From CAVWSM01 sp963799425 (lineage in GTDB: Bacteria; Actinomycetota; Actinomycetes; Jiangellales; Jiangellaceae), in contig CAWCXA010000016.1 in NCBI GenBank assembly GCA_963799425.1, forward strand, positions 310,001-374,000: a stretch of DNA of 64,000 nucleotides, read 5' to 3'. The notes beneath the pieces were generated by a model that was not told the origin of the DNA, ran no database searches, and saw nothing but the letters and a program-made list of their open reading frames with translations. This document shows, in pieces, positions 1 through 8,803 of this stretch; position 1 is the first letter of the stretch, and every line of letters starts with the position of its first letter. The translations under genes were made by a program, and so were the position numbers.

Positions 1-153
1 GCGCTGCGCTGTGCCGAGCTCGATCCGAAGGATCCGCAACGGCTCCGGTTGTTCGCCGGGTGCGGAATCGTCGCGGGGTCGGACCCGGAGGCGGAGTTCG
101 CCGAGAGCGCCGCCAAGCTCATCCCGATGCGTGACGCGCTGACGCTGCCCTGA
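1..153 (+). CDS. menF: Isochorismate synthase (MenF type), C-terminal end only
   Basis: The window opens inside this gene; only the last 50 codons are present, ending in TGA at 151-153. The tail reads LFAGCGIVAGSDPEAE followed by an E..AKL..M..AL helix, which matches the end of chorismate-binding enzymes of the isochorismate synthase/MenF family, where the GCGIVxGSDP segment lies by the active site. The enzyme converts chorismate to isochorismate, the substrate of MenD. It converges directly on menD, with the two stop codons abutting, which supports a menaquinone role over a siderophore one. Anthranilate or salicylate synthase tails are similar, so the call leans on context. Confidence 0.8.
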   Translation, partial: ALRCAELDPKDPQRLRLFAGCGIVAGSDPEAEFAESAAKLIPMRDALTLP

Positions 154-1887
154 TCACGGGAGGTTGGCGAGCGCGGCGGCGACAGCGGAGCGCACCCGGG
201 CATGCAAAGCGCGGTGCCCGGCTCGGTCCACCGGCACCTCGATCACTCGGATGCCACCCTGGTCGGCGAGTGCCTGCCGCAGCGACGCGAGATCGGTGAC
301 GCGCAGGTGCGGCGTACGGGTCGCAGCGCACAGCGCGGCCAGGTCGACGTGGTGCGGTGTGCCAAAGACGCGCTCGAACGGCCCGGCGAGCTCGGGCGCG
401 CCTTGCTCCAGCAACGTGAAGATGCCGCCACCATCGTCGTTGACCACGACGATGGTGAGGTCGGGGCGCGGCTCGTCAGGCCCGATCACGAGTCCAGTCG
501 AGTCGTGCAGGAACGACAGGTCCCCAACAAGTGCGTACGACGGCCGGGCATGCGTGCTGCCGTGCTCCAGGGCGGCGCCGACCGCCGTCGACACGGTGCC
601 GTCGATGCCCGACAAGCCTCGGTTGGCAATGACGGACACCGGGCCATTGACGGGAGCAGCCGCCACGTCGACATCGCGTACGGAGTTGGACGAGCCAAGC
701 ACGACGAGTGAGCCTTCGGGGGCCGCGGCGAAGACTTCGCGTGCGACGCCGAAGCCGGTGGGGGCCCGCTCGCCCGCGAGCACCTCGTCCACAGCGGCAT
801 GCGCCGTGCGCCCGGCGTCGAGCCATTCCTTCTGGAACTCGGTGACCCCGACCGGCTCCTCATCAGCCGCAACCCACAGCTGGGATGCGTCGAGGACCCG
901 TGCTGCGACCAACCCGGAGTCCGACCAGCGAGGCGCCGTGGCGACCACATCGACGTGCACACGGGGGTTCCTCACCAGCCCGCCCACCGATCGGGACAGC
1001 GTGGGCCGGCCGACGACGACAACATGGTTGGGAAGATGCTGCCCGAGCCAGTCCGCCGAGCCCACCACGAGCGGGGCCGCCGCGATCGAGCTGCGACCCC
1101 AGGCTCCGGACGAAGGCTCGGCCAGCAGCGGCCAGCCGCGGCGCTCGGCCAGGTCAGCGGCGGCCAGCCCGACGAGCGTGGGGGCATCGCCGACCACCAC
1201 GACCGTGCGCGGCTCCGCCCCCAGCCTGTCCACGCCATGGCTTGCCGCGAGCCAGGGCGGCACGCTCTGCGCAGTTGTCCACGGGAGCTGATCGGCTCGA
1301 CCGTCCAACGGCTCAAGCCAGTCGTCTTCGCCGGCGTCCGGCACAAGCGGGTCCCGGAACGCGACGTTGAGGTGGACCGGACCGGGGTCGCCGGACAGCT
1401 CTCCGCATGCGACGACAACGGCGCGGCTGACAAGGCCCCGCCAGTAGGCCACCTGCCCAGGCAGCTTCTCGGGCGCGCCTACTTCGTGAAACATGCGCAC
1501 CGCGTCGCCGAACAGCTTGACCTGGTCGGTCGTCTGGTTCGCACCGCTGCCGCGAAGCTCAGGTGGGCGGTCGGCGCTGAGCACGAGCAGCGGAACGCCC
1601 GCGTGGTGTGCCTCCAGGATTGCCGGGTGCAGGTTGGCGACGGCCGTACCGCTGGTCGTCGCCACGGCGACCGGCCATTGCGCAGCCTTGGCGAGCCCGA
1701 GGGCCAGGAAGCCGGCCGTGCGCTCGTCAGTGCGTACGTGCAGGCGAACGCGACCGGCGCGGTCGGCCTCGTGCAGCGCATAGGCCAACGGTGCCGACCG
1801 CGAGCCCGGCGCAAGGACAACGTCGCGGATGCGGTGGCGGGCGAGCTCGTCGACGAGGACCCGGGCCAGCGCGGTCGACGGGTTCAT
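154..1887 (-). CDS. menD: 2-succinyl-5-enolpyruvyl-6-hydroxy-3-cyclohexene-1-carboxylate synthase
   Basis: A 577-residue thiamine-diphosphate enzyme that joins isochorismate and 2-oxoglutarate in the second committed step of menaquinone synthesis. The N-terminus MNPSTALARVLVDEL, then VLAPGSRSAPLA and RTDERTAGFLALGLAK, is typical of MenD; Glu55 in DERTAGF falls at the position of the cofactor-activating Glu55 of E. coli MenD. The GTSGTAVANLHPA segment and the C-terminal VNDDGGGIF cofactor site are also present. I start at ATG 1887 because an AGGAGGG ribosome site lies just upstream; the open frame continues to 2067 but that part is not MenD-like. A TAGCCT box on the same strand (1947-1952) could be its -10 element. 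Cytoplasmic. Confidence 0.96.
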   Translation of the reverse strand: MNPSTALARVLVDELARHRIRDVVLAPGSRSAPLAYALHEADRAGRVRLHVRTDERTAGFLALGLAKAAQWPVAVATTSGTAVANLHPAILEAHHAGVPLLVLSADRPPELRGSGANQTTDQVKLFGDAVRMFHEVGAPEKLPGQVAYWRGLVSRAVVVACGELSGDPGPVHLNVAFRDPLVPDAGEDDWLEPLDGRADQLPWTTAQSVPPWLAASHGVDRLGAEPRTVVVVGDAPTLVGLAAADLAERRGWPLLAEPSSGAWGRSSIAAAPLVVGSADWLGQHLPNHVVVVGRPTLSRSVGGLVRNPRVHVDVVATAPRWSDSGLVAARVLDASQLWVAADEEPVGVTEFQKEWLDAGRTAHAAVDEVLAGERAPTGFGVAREVFAAAPEGSLVVLGSSNSVRDVDVAAAPVNGPVSVIANRGLSGIDGTVSTAVGAALEHGSTHARPSYALVGDLSFLHDSTGLVIGPDEPRPDLTIVVVNDDGGGIFTLLEQGAPELAGPFERVFGTPHHVDLAALCAATRTPHLRVTDLASLRQALADQGGIRVIEVPVDRAGHRALHARVRSAVAAALANLP

Positions 1888-1975
1888 CCAGGCCACCCTC
1901 CTGCTGCGCGCACCTGCATTTCCCGGACCTGCCCGCCGGTGAATGCAGGCTAGGGCATGGCCCGGAGGCATGCTC

Positions 1976-3229
1976 CTAGTCGTCGGTGGCCGTCGCCAGA
2001 TCGCCAACCGGGGCCTCGTTCTCGGCGGATAGGGCCTGGCCAGCCAGCGGCGCGGCGGCGCGAGCAACCACGATGCTGGTCAGCAGGCCGATGCCGATCA
2101 GCAGCAGCGATTGGCGGATGCCGATGTGGTCGGCGACGAAACCCAGCAGCGGCGGACCCGCGAGGAACGCGCAGTAGCCGATCGAGGCGACGACGGAGAC
2201 GCGCGCCGCGGCGCGCACCGGGTCGTCGGCGGCCGCAGACATCCCGACGGGGAATGCCAGAGCGGCTCCGGCACCCCAGGCGACGACACCGGCGAGACCC
2301 AGGCCGTACGTCGGCGCCAGCGCGAACACCAGCAAGCCGGCCAACGACAGGCCCGCACTGACGCGGAGCACGCTTACCCGACCGAACCGGTCGAGCAGCT
2401 CGTTGCCACCCAGCCGAACGGCGGTCATGGCGGCGACGAACACTCCGAACGTCACGGCACCCAGCGCGGCGGTCCCGTCGTACCCGTCGACAACCGCAAT
2501 CGCCAGCCAGTCGTTGGCGGCACCCTCGGTCAGCGCCGCGGCGAAGACGAGGACACCAACCAGGAGGGTGCGCGGCTCGAGCCACGCGCCGAACGCTCGG
2601 CCAGCCCGACCACCACCCGACGGTGCGACGTCGCGCGCCACCACCTCGTCGGGCAGGAAACGACGCACGGAGGCGACAACGCTGGCGGCGATGAAGACAC
2701 CAATGGCTGTCAGGTGGATCAGGAGCGGCACGTCGAGTACGGCGGCGAGCGCTCCTGTCGCGGCGCCGACCACGGCGCCGAGGCTGAAGGCCGCATGGAA
2801 CTGGGGCATGACCGTGCGCCCCATCTCGCGCTCGACCGCGGCGCCCTCGATGTTCATGGCCACGTCCCAGGCGCCGCTCCCGACACCGACACCGAAAAGC
2901 CCGAGCGCGGCCATCGGCACGCTCCCGATGGCGACGCCCGAGGCCGCGACGACGATCGAGACCGCTGCGAGGAGTCCCGCCACCATCACGGTCCGGCGGG
3001 TGCCGACCTGCATGACCACCGCTCCGACCAGCGGCAGGGCAAGGACCGCTCCCGCCGACAAGGCGAGTAGCAGCAGACCCAGCCGGCCGGCGGACAGGTC
3101 GAGCCCGTCGCGCACTGCGGGGACGCGGGCAACCCAGTTGGCGAAAAGGAACCCGTTGAGAGCGAACACCGCAAGCACGGCAGTGCGCGCCCGCACCAGG
3201 TGCAGGTTGGTCGTGGCGATTGTCGACAT
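1976..3229 (-). CDS. MFS transporter (YbjJ-like)
   Basis: A 417-residue membrane protein with about 12 predicted transmembrane segments. It carries ALNGFLFANWVARVPAVRD near the N-terminus and GAWDVAMNIEG in the middle; both recur in the paralogue at 52511-53719 (GTWVSRIPALRD, GAWDVAMNVHG), marking the YbjJ-like major facilitator branch. The substrate cannot be read from sequence; distant relatives include sugar transporters. The start at ATG 3229 is set by a GGAGGGAGG ribosome site. The gene is divergent from a LacI-type regulator, with two tandem 14-bp palindromes in the shared intergenic region, so repression by that regulator is the simplest model. It interrupts the men genes and has no evident role in that pathway. 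Confidence 0.85.
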   Translation of the reverse strand: MSTIATTNLHLVRARTAVLAVFALNGFLFANWVARVPAVRDGLDLSAGRLGLLLLALSAGAVLALPLVGAVVMQVGTRRTVMVAGLLAAVSIVVAASGVAIGSVPMAALGLFGVGVGSGAWDVAMNIEGAAVEREMGRTVMPQFHAAFSLGAVVGAATGALAAVLDVPLLIHLTAIGVFIAASVVASVRRFLPDEVVARDVAPSGGGRAGRAFGAWLEPRTLLVGVLVFAAALTEGAANDWLAIAVVDGYDGTAALGAVTFGVFVAAMTAVRLGGNELLDRFGRVSVLRVSAGLSLAGLLVFALAPTYGLGLAGVVAWGAGAALAFPVGMSAAADDPVRAAARVSVVASIGYCAFLAGPPLLGFVADHIGIRQSLLLIGIGLLTSIVVARAAAPLAGQALSAENEAPVGDLATATDD

Positions 3230-3333
3230 GACGGCCTCCCTCCGGGTGGCAAGCGAGCGGGCCTCCCCGCAACGTCCGAAGCCTCGAGCGTTATCCGGCG
3301 CGGTTGCTCGGACGTTGTGGGCTTCCACGCTGG

Positions 3334-3361
3334 TCGAATCGATTCGATCGGATCGATTCGA
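3334..3361. promoter_or_regulatory. Tandem 14-bp palindromes, candidate LacI-family operators
   Basis: TCGAATCGATTCGA (3334-3347) is a perfect palindrome and is followed immediately by TCGGATCGATTCGA (3348-3361), which differs at one base. Both have the central C-G step common in LacI-family operators. They lie between a divergent MFS gene and a lacI-type gene. Operator function is inferred. Confidence 0.65.
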
Positions 3362-3405
3362 GTATCGTTGAGCCGAGCGAAAGCGTCAAGCGCAGCCCCT
3401 GCCGC

Positions 3406-3466
3406 GTTGATCATGGCGAAGACGTGATCATTCGCCGGAAATGATCATATTTCCGCCATGATCAAC
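3406..3466. repeat. 61-bp palindromic repeat, copy 1
   Basis: The element begins GTTGATCATGGC and ends GCCATGATCAAC, perfect 12-bp terminal inverted repeats, with internal TGATCA sites. A second element of identical length and ends is at 46321-46381. It looks like a dispersed REP-like intergenic palindrome; no protein is encoded. It sits between the operator pair and the start of the LacI-type gene, so it could affect that leader. Confidence 0.75.
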
Positions 3467-3500
3467 ACCGATGGGGCGCTGGGGCGGTGAGGAGGCTCGA

Positions 3501-4577
3501 ATGCCGACATCGGCAGACGCGCATCGGCCTACGCTGGCCGCTGTCGCAGCCCGGGCGGGCGTCTCCCGGTCGACGGCGTCGCTCGCGTTCAGTGGGGCCG
3601 GGCCGGTGGCCGTCGAGACCCGCGAGCGCGTGCTGGCCGCGGCAGCGGAGCTGGCCTACGCCGGACCGGACCCGCTCGCGCAGTCCCTACGGCGCGGCAG
3701 CTCGGGCGTCGTCGGCGTGATCATCGGGGACCGGGTGCTCAACGCCTTCCGCGACCCGGTGCAGATCGCCCTCATGGATGGTGTCTCCGAGGTGCTCAAC
3801 CCGCTCGGCCTCAGCCTGCTCTTGCTGCCCGGTGACCGAGCGCAGAGTGGGCCGAGCCTTCAGCAGGTGGCCCGGGTCCCGCTCGACGCCGCTATCTTCG
3901 AGACCTGTGGCGAAGACGGTGACCCGCTCGTCGGGCAGCTCCGCCGGCGGGGCGTGCCGATGGTCGGGGTCGAGGGTCCAACCGCAGAGCCCGATATCAC
4001 GCTGATCGAGATCGATGACCGCGTCGGAACGGCGCAGGCGGTCCAGCACCTGCTCGACCTCGGGCACCAGCCCGATCGCATCGCGGTGGTCGCATTGCCG
4101 CTCTCTTCGGAAGGCGGCACCGGGCTGGTCGACGCTACCCGCGTCGCGCACAGCAGCTTCGCCACCGTGCGACGTCGCCTTGACGGAGTCGTCGACGCGC
4201 TCGACCTGCTTCCACAGGTCTACGAAGCCGGCATGCTCCCTGCCGACGGCGAGCGAGCGGCCCGCTACCTGCTGGCATCGTCGCCCCGTCCAACAGCAAT
4301 CGTCGCGCAGAGCGACCTGCTGGCGAGCGGCGTCATCACGGCGGCCAGGGCCCTTGGACTCCGGGTGCCGGACGACGTAAGCATTGTCGGCTTCGATGGC
4401 GTCGATGTCCCGGGACTCGGCGACCACGTCCTGACCACGGTGGAACAGCCACTGATCGAGAAGGGCCGCCTCACTGGAAATGCCGTCGCAGCCCTGCTCA
4501 GCGGCGGAAGCCCGGCCAACGTCCTGCTGCCCGTACGGCTTCGGGTCGGCACGACGTCCGGCCACGCGCCCACCTGA
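3501..4577 (+). CDS. LacI-family transcriptional regulator
   Basis: A 358-residue repressor. The N-terminal helix-turn-helix TLAAVAARAGVSRSTAS (about residues 11-27) is followed by a hinge with DPLAQSLRRGSS and a periplasmic-binding-protein-like effector domain (VVGVIIGDRVLNAF onward; VPDDVSIVGFDGVDVPG near the C-terminus). The start at ATG 3501 follows a GAGGAGG ribosome site; an in-frame start at 3471 lies just beyond the 61-bp repeat and is less likely. It is divergent from the MFS gene at 1976-3229 and probably binds the tandem palindromes between them. The ligand, probably a sugar or nucleoside by family precedent, is unknown. Confidence 0.9.
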   Translation: MPTSADAHRPTLAAVAARAGVSRSTASLAFSGAGPVAVETRERVLAAAAELAYAGPDPLAQSLRRGSSGVVGVIIGDRVLNAFRDPVQIALMDGVSEVLNPLGLSLLLLPGDRAQSGPSLQQVARVPLDAAIFETCGEDGDPLVGQLRRRGVPMVGVEGPTAEPDITLIEIDDRVGTAQAVQHLLDLGHQPDRIAVVALPLSSEGGTGLVDATRVAHSSFATVRRRLDGVVDALDLLPQVYEAGMLPADGERAARYLLASSPRPTAIVAQSDLLASGVITAARALGLRVPDDVSIVGFDGVDVPGLGDHVLTTVEQPLIEKGRLTGNAVAALLSGGSPANVLLPVRLRVGTTSGHAPT

Positions 4578-4578
4578 G

Positions 4579-5526
4579 TCAGGCGTTGGCCCCGACCTCC
4601 GCCAACCGTTGCTCCCAGCGCGCCACCGTCACGGAGTTGGCCCGTACAGCTTCGAGCTCCGCAGGATCGGGCGAGATCTTGCGTACGCGCAGCATGCCGT
4701 CGACCGGCAGCATCGGCTCCGCGGCCACATCGCGCTCGAGCAGCCGTACAGTCCCCAAGCCGCAAGCGAACGGCAGCTCCGGCAGTGCAGCCGCGAGAGC
4801 AATGCCGGCGGCGATGCCGATCGACGTCTCCAACGCGCTCGACACCACGACTGGCAGCCCGATCTGCTCGGCGACGCGAAGCGCGGCACGGACGCCTCCG
4901 AGTGGCTGCACCTTGAGAACGACGATGTCCGCCGCACCGAGCCGGGCCACCAGCAGCGGGTCGTCCGTCCGCCTGATCGACTCGTCAGCAGCGACGAGCA
5001 CGTCGACCTTCCGCCGCACCGCCGCGAGCTCCTCGACGGTTGCACAGGGCTGCTCGACGTACTCCAGCCCGCCGGCCGCCTGGTCGTACAACCGCAAAAG
5101 CCGTACGGCCTCGTCCACGGCCCACGCACCATTGGCGTCGACGCGGATCGCACCCGTTGGGCCGAGGGCATCGCGTACGGCCTCGAGCCGCGCCTCGTCC
5201 TCGGCCGCCAGCTGACCCGGCTCGGCGACTTTGACCTTGGCTGTCCGGCAACCGGAGCCGGCGACGATCTCGTGTGCGCGGACGGGGTCGACCGCGGGCA
5301 CGGTGACGTTGACGGCCACCGTGTCGCGGACCGCCGGCGGCCAGCCCTCGTACGCCGCCTCGTGCGCCGCCAGCCACCACGATCGCGACTCGACGGCGTC
5401 GTAGTCCCAGAACGGTGAGAACTCACCCCAGCCGGCCGGGCCCTCCACCAGCACGCCCTCGCGGACTGTGATGCCGCGGAAGCGGGCGCGCAGCGGGATC
5501 GCGTAGACGACTCTCGGGGCAGGCAC
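4579..5526 (-). CDS. menC: o-Succinylbenzoate synthase
   Basis: A 315-residue enolase-superfamily dehydratase that converts SHCHC to o-succinylbenzoate in menaquinone synthesis. The superfamily's catalytic positions are visible in order: the KVK lysine segment (CRTAKVKVAEPG), metal ligands in RVDANGAW, EYVEQPC and VAADESIR, and the second lysine in VVLKVQPLGG. I start at GTG 5526 (VPAPRVVYAIPLRARFRG); a TACGCT box ends 7 bases upstream, consistent with leaderless expression, and the longer open frame to 5805 runs through menB on the other strand. Its stop is one base from the converging lacI-type gene. It is divergent from menB across a 99-bp gap. Confidence 0.94.
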   Translation of the reverse strand: MPAPRVVYAIPLRARFRGITVREGVLVEGPAGWGEFSPFWDYDAVESRSWWLAAHEAAYEGWPPAVRDTVAVNVTVPAVDPVRAHEIVAGSGCRTAKVKVAEPGQLAAEDEARLEAVRDALGPTGAIRVDANGAWAVDEAVRLLRLYDQAAGGLEYVEQPCATVEELAAVRRKVDVLVAADESIRRTDDPLLVARLGAADIVVLKVQPLGGVRAALRVAEQIGLPVVVSSALETSIGIAAGIALAAALPELPFACGLGTVRLLERDVAAEPMLPVDGMLRVRKISPDPAELEAVRANSVTVARWEQRLAEVGANA

Positions 5527-5533
5527 GGCCCCG

Positions 5534-5619
5534 AGCGTAGATGCCGTGCGGCACGAGCTTTCGGGGGTTCCTCGGGGCTTTCGGGATGCTCGGGGGCGGA
5601 GTCCCCCGAGCGTTAGGCT
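5534..5619. promoter_or_regulatory. Divergent menC/menB promoter region
   Basis: On the minus strand a TACGCT box (5534-5539) lies 7 bases before the menC GTG. On the plus strand a TAGGCT box (5614-5619) lies 6 bases before the menB GTG at 5626. Both fit TANNNT -10 elements placed so that transcription would begin at or next to the start codon. No clear -35 boxes are seen. Confidence 0.55.
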
Positions 5620-5625
5620 CCCGCC

Positions 5626-6525
5626 GTGGTCTCTGAGCTGTTCGACGCGTCCGCATGGCACCAGGTGGAGGGCTTTGACTTCACCGACATCACCTACCAC
5701 CGCGCGGTCGACGTCGGCGCCGTCCGCATCGCCTTCAACCGGCCCGAAGTGCGCAACGCCTTCCGCCCGCACACCGTCGACGAGCTGTACCGCGCGCTCG
5801 ACCACGCGCGCATGACGTCCGACGTCGGATGCGTGCTGCTCACGGGCAACGGACCGTCGCCCAAGGACGGTGGGTGGGCCTTCTGCTCAGGTGGAGACCA
5901 GCGAATCCGGGGGCGGTCGGGCTACCAGTACGCGGACGGAGAAACGGCGGAGACGGTCGACGCCGCGCGCGCGGGGCGGCTGCACATCCTGGAGGTGCAG
6001 CGGCTCATCCGGTTCATGCCGAAGATCGTCATCGCCGTGGTGCCGGGCTGGGCGGCCGGCGGTGGGCACTCGCTGCACGTCGTGTGCGATCTCACGCTGG
6101 CGTCGGCCGAGCACGCCCGGTTCAAGCAGACAGACGCCGACGTGGGGTCCTTCGACGGCGGGTACGGATCGGCGTATCTCGCACGTCAGGTCGGCCAGAA
6201 GTTCGCCCGGGAGGTCTTCTTCCTGGGCCGGGAGTACACCGCCGAAGACGGGCATCGGATGGGCATGGTCAACGCCGTCGTGCCGCACGTCGACCTGGAA
6301 CGGGAGGCGCTCGAGTGGGCGCGGGAGATCAACGGCAAGAGCCCGACGGCGCAGCGCATGCTCAAGTTCGCGTTCAACGCAATCGACGACGGCATGGTAG
6401 GTCAGCAGGTGTTTGCGGGAGAGGCGACGCGTCTCGCGTACATGACCGATGAAGCCGTCGAGGGCCGCAACGCGTTCCTCGAGAAGCGCGATCCAGACTG
6501 GTCACCGTACCCGTGGTCGTTCTGA
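5626..6525 (+). CDS. menB: 1,4-dihydroxy-2-naphthoyl-CoA synthase
   Basis: A 299-residue crotonase-fold enzyme that cyclises o-succinylbenzoyl-CoA. Family features include the GGWAFCSGGDQRIRG loop, the oxyanion-hole stretch GWAAGGGHSLHVVCDL, TDADVGSFDGGYGSAYLAR and the C-terminal DPDWSPYPW tail, which together are diagnostic of MenB among crotonases. Length agrees with the family (about 275-300). The GTG start at 5626 has a TAGGCT -10-like box 6 bases upstream and no ribosome site, so it is probably leaderless. It leads the menB-menE-menA run. Confidence 0.97.
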   Translation: MVSELFDASAWHQVEGFDFTDITYHRAVDVGAVRIAFNRPEVRNAFRPHTVDELYRALDHARMTSDVGCVLLTGNGPSPKDGGWAFCSGGDQRIRGRSGYQYADGETAETVDAARAGRLHILEVQRLIRFMPKIVIAVVPGWAAGGGHSLHVVCDLTLASAEHARFKQTDADVGSFDGGYGSAYLARQVGQKFAREVFFLGREYTAEDGHRMGMVNAVVPHVDLEREALEWAREINGKSPTAQRMLKFAFNAIDDGMVGQQVFAGEATRLAYMTDEAVEGRNAFLEKRDPDWSPYPWSF

Positions 6526-6586
6526 GGGAAACCTCCCCGCCGCCCTTCCCAACCGGGGGTCGGCAGCACGTAGGCTTGGCCGCGCC

Positions 6587-7891
6587 ATGGACACCCGCAA
6601 CGACGCGAGCGCTTCGTCCGGTGACGCCACCGGGGAGCGCGCAAGCGACCTGAGCCATCATCAGACCCGACCCGTCGTGGCCGTTGTGGTGCCGCCAGGC
6701 CCCGAGGTGCTCGACAGCCTGCTGCCGCCGCTGCGGGCGGCCCTCGAGGGCGGCCCGGCGGTGCTCCCGATGCCCGCTGGTCCCGCTGACCTGCAGGAAC
6801 GCCTGCTCGCGGCGCTCGACCCGAGCCGTCCGGTCGCTGCCGACGTCGCGCTCGTCGTACCCACGTCGGGCTCGTCCGGAGAGCCGAAGGGCGTCCTGCT
6901 CACCGAGTCGGCCCTGCGCGCCTCCGTCAGCGCGACACTCACCCGGCTGGGCGGTCCCGGCCACTGGCTCCTGGCGCTTCCGGCGACCCACATCGCGGGC
7001 CTGCAGGTGCTGCTGCGGTCGATCGTCGCCGGAACTGAGCCGGTGGCACTCGACCTGGTCGAGGGGTTCGACCCTGACGACTTCGCCGCGGCCACGGTGC
7101 GGCTGTTCGGGCGCACGACCGGACGCCGCTACACCGCGCTGGTACCCACCCAGCTCACCCGCATCCTCGACGCCGGCGGCGCCGTGCTCGACGCGGCGCG
7201 GGCCTATCACGCGATCTTGCTCGGCGGCGCGGCCGCTCCGGAGCCGCTGCTGCAGCGAGCCGCACTTGCGGGCGTGCCGATCGTGACCACTTATGGGATG
7301 ACCGAGACCGCTGGCGGGTGCGTCTACGACGGGCGTGCGTTGGAGGGTGTGACTCTACGCACCGACACCGCCGGGCGCATCGAGATCGCCGGGCCGGTGC
7401 TGGCTCATGGCTATCGGTTCGCCGACCGGGACGAGGTGTTCTCGGGCGAGGTGTTCACCACGGCCGATCTGGGCGAGCTCGCTTCGGACGGCATGCTCAC
7501 GGTGCATGGTCGGGTCGACGACGTGGTGGTGAGCGGAGGTGTCAACGTGCCCCTCGCAGCCGCCGAGGCCGCGATCGCCGGTCATGCGGGGATCAGGGAG
7601 GTCGCCTGCGTGGGTGTGCCCGATGCCGAGTGGGGACAGCGGCTCGTCGCCGTGGTGGTTCCGCGTGAGCGGACCGAGCCACCGACCCTCGCGTCCGTAC
7701 GCGCGCATGCGAGCCGGAGGGCGCCAAGCGCCTACGCGCCGCATGATCTCGTCACGGTCGAGGCGCTGCCGCTGCTCGCAAGCGGCAAGGTCGACCGCAC
7801 CGCGCTCGCCCGGCTGGTCTCGGCCGCGCCCGGGGGCGGGTCTACGGCCGACGGTCCGATCGGCGCGTCGATCGTGGCGCCGGTCGCCTGA
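6587..7891 (+). CDS. menE: o-Succinylbenzoate--CoA ligase
   Basis: A 434-residue AMP-forming acyl-CoA synthetase that activates o-succinylbenzoate for MenB. The phosphate-binding loop PTSGSSGEPKG is at about residues 92-102, followed by TTYGMTETAGGCVYDG, the HGRVDDVVVSGGVN hinge and the catalytic lysine region ASGKVDRTAL. The first 90 residues are shorter than in E. coli MenE, as in other actinobacterial forms, and begin with a polar tail. The start at ATG 6587 lies 10 bases after a TAGGCT box (6571-6576). It overlaps menA by the last base of its stop (TGATG), suggesting coupled translation. Confidence 0.94.
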   Translation: MDTRNDASASSGDATGERASDLSHHQTRPVVAVVVPPGPEVLDSLLPPLRAALEGGPAVLPMPAGPADLQERLLAALDPSRPVAADVALVVPTSGSSGEPKGVLLTESALRASVSATLTRLGGPGHWLLALPATHIAGLQVLLRSIVAGTEPVALDLVEGFDPDDFAAATVRLFGRTTGRRYTALVPTQLTRILDAGGAVLDAARAYHAILLGGAAAPEPLLQRAALAGVPIVTTYGMTETAGGCVYDGRALEGVTLRTDTAGRIEIAGPVLAHGYRFADRDEVFSGEVFTTADLGELASDGMLTVHGRVDDVVVSGGVNVPLAAAEAAIAGHAGIREVACVGVPDAEWGQRLVAVVVPRERTEPPTLASVRAHASRRAPSAYAPHDLVTVEALPLLASGKVDRTALARLVSAAPGGGSTADGPIGASIVAPVA

Positions 7892-8769
7892 TGGCCACGG
7901 CTGCACAATGGGTCGACGGCGCCCGACCCAAGACACTGCCTGCTGCCATCGCACCCGTGCTGGTAGGCGCCGGAGCGGCGGCGGCCGTTGACGCTTTCGC
8001 GCTGGGCCGCGTGCTGCTCGCTCTGGTTGTCGCGCTCGCCCTGCAGGTCGCGGTCAACTATGCCAACGACTACTCCGACGGCATCCGCGGCACCGACTCA
8101 CAGCGTGTCGGGCCCATGCGGCTTGTCGGCTCGCGCGTGGCCGCCCCCGCTGAGGTCAAGCGGGCGGCCTTCATTGCCTTCGGTGTCGCGATGGTTGCCG
8201 GGCTCGTCCTGGTCTTGCTCTCACAGTCGTGGTGGCTGCTGATCGTAGGAGCGGCCGCGATCGCAGCGGCCTGGTTCTACACCGGCGGTTCCAGGCCGTA
8301 CGGATACGAAGGCTTCGGCGAGATCTCTGTCTTCGTCTTCTTCGGGCTCGTCGCCGTCGTTGGCACGGCATACGTGCAGGCGGGCCGGATCCTGCCAGGG
8401 GCGGTGATCGGCGGCGTAGCGATCGGTTCCCTGGCGTGCGCACTGCTCGTCGTCAACAACTTGCGCGACATCCCGAGCGACGCAGACGCCGGCAAGCACA
8501 CGCTCGCGGTGCAGCTCGGCCACGCGCGGACCCGCGCGCTCTACCTGGCGTTGGTAGCGATCCCGTACGTCCTCGCGGTCGCGCTGTCTCTGCTGGGGCG
8601 ACCCTGGGCGACCCTTGCGTTGTTGTCGCTGCCACTGGCCCTTCGGGTCGTGCTGCCGGTGCAGCGGGGTGCCAGCGGCCGGGAGCTGATCGCGGTGCTG
8701 CGCGGCACCGGGCAGCTGGAGCTGGTGTACGCCGCGCTCCTCGCGCTCGGGCTAGCCCTTTCCGGCTGA
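7891..8769 (+). CDS. menA: 1,4-dihydroxy-2-naphthoate polyprenyltransferase
   Basis: A 292-residue integral membrane prenyltransferase of the UbiA superfamily; it attaches the isoprenoid tail to DHNA. The first Asp-rich motif NYANDYSDGIRGTD and the second in NNLRDIPSDADAGKHT are both intact, and about eight to nine hydrophobic helices follow the pattern of the family. ATG 7891 overlaps the menE stop, so the two are translationally coupled. It completes the linear menD-C-B-E-A set in this window; the methyltransferase (menG/ubiE), menH and menI are not seen here. Confidence 0.95.
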   Translation: MATAAQWVDGARPKTLPAAIAPVLVGAGAAAAVDAFALGRVLLALVVALALQVAVNYANDYSDGIRGTDSQRVGPMRLVGSRVAAPAEVKRAAFIAFGVAMVAGLVLVLLSQSWWLLIVGAAAIAAAWFYTGGSRPYGYEGFGEISVFVFFGLVAVVGTAYVQAGRILPGAVIGGVAIGSLACALLVVNNLRDIPSDADAGKHTLAVQLGHARTRALYLALVAIPYVLAVALSLLGRPWATLALLSLPLALRVVLPVQRGASGRELIAVLRGTGQLELVYAALLALGLALSG

Positions 8770-8791
8770 GCTGGGCATGGTCGGGCTCGCC

Positions 8792-8797
8792 TACAGT
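8792..8797 (+). promoter_or_regulatory. -10-like box for the cyclo-ligase gene
   Basis: TACAGT lies 6 bases before GTG 8804. The spacing predicts transcription starting at the GTG, so this box decides the start chosen for the next gene. Confidence 0.5.
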
Positions 8798-8803
8798 GAC
8801 GGC

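Noticed and set aside
1888..2067. Upstream start for menD
   Set aside because: The extra 60 residues overlap the MFS gene end and are unlike MenD; a strong ribosome site marks ATG 1887.
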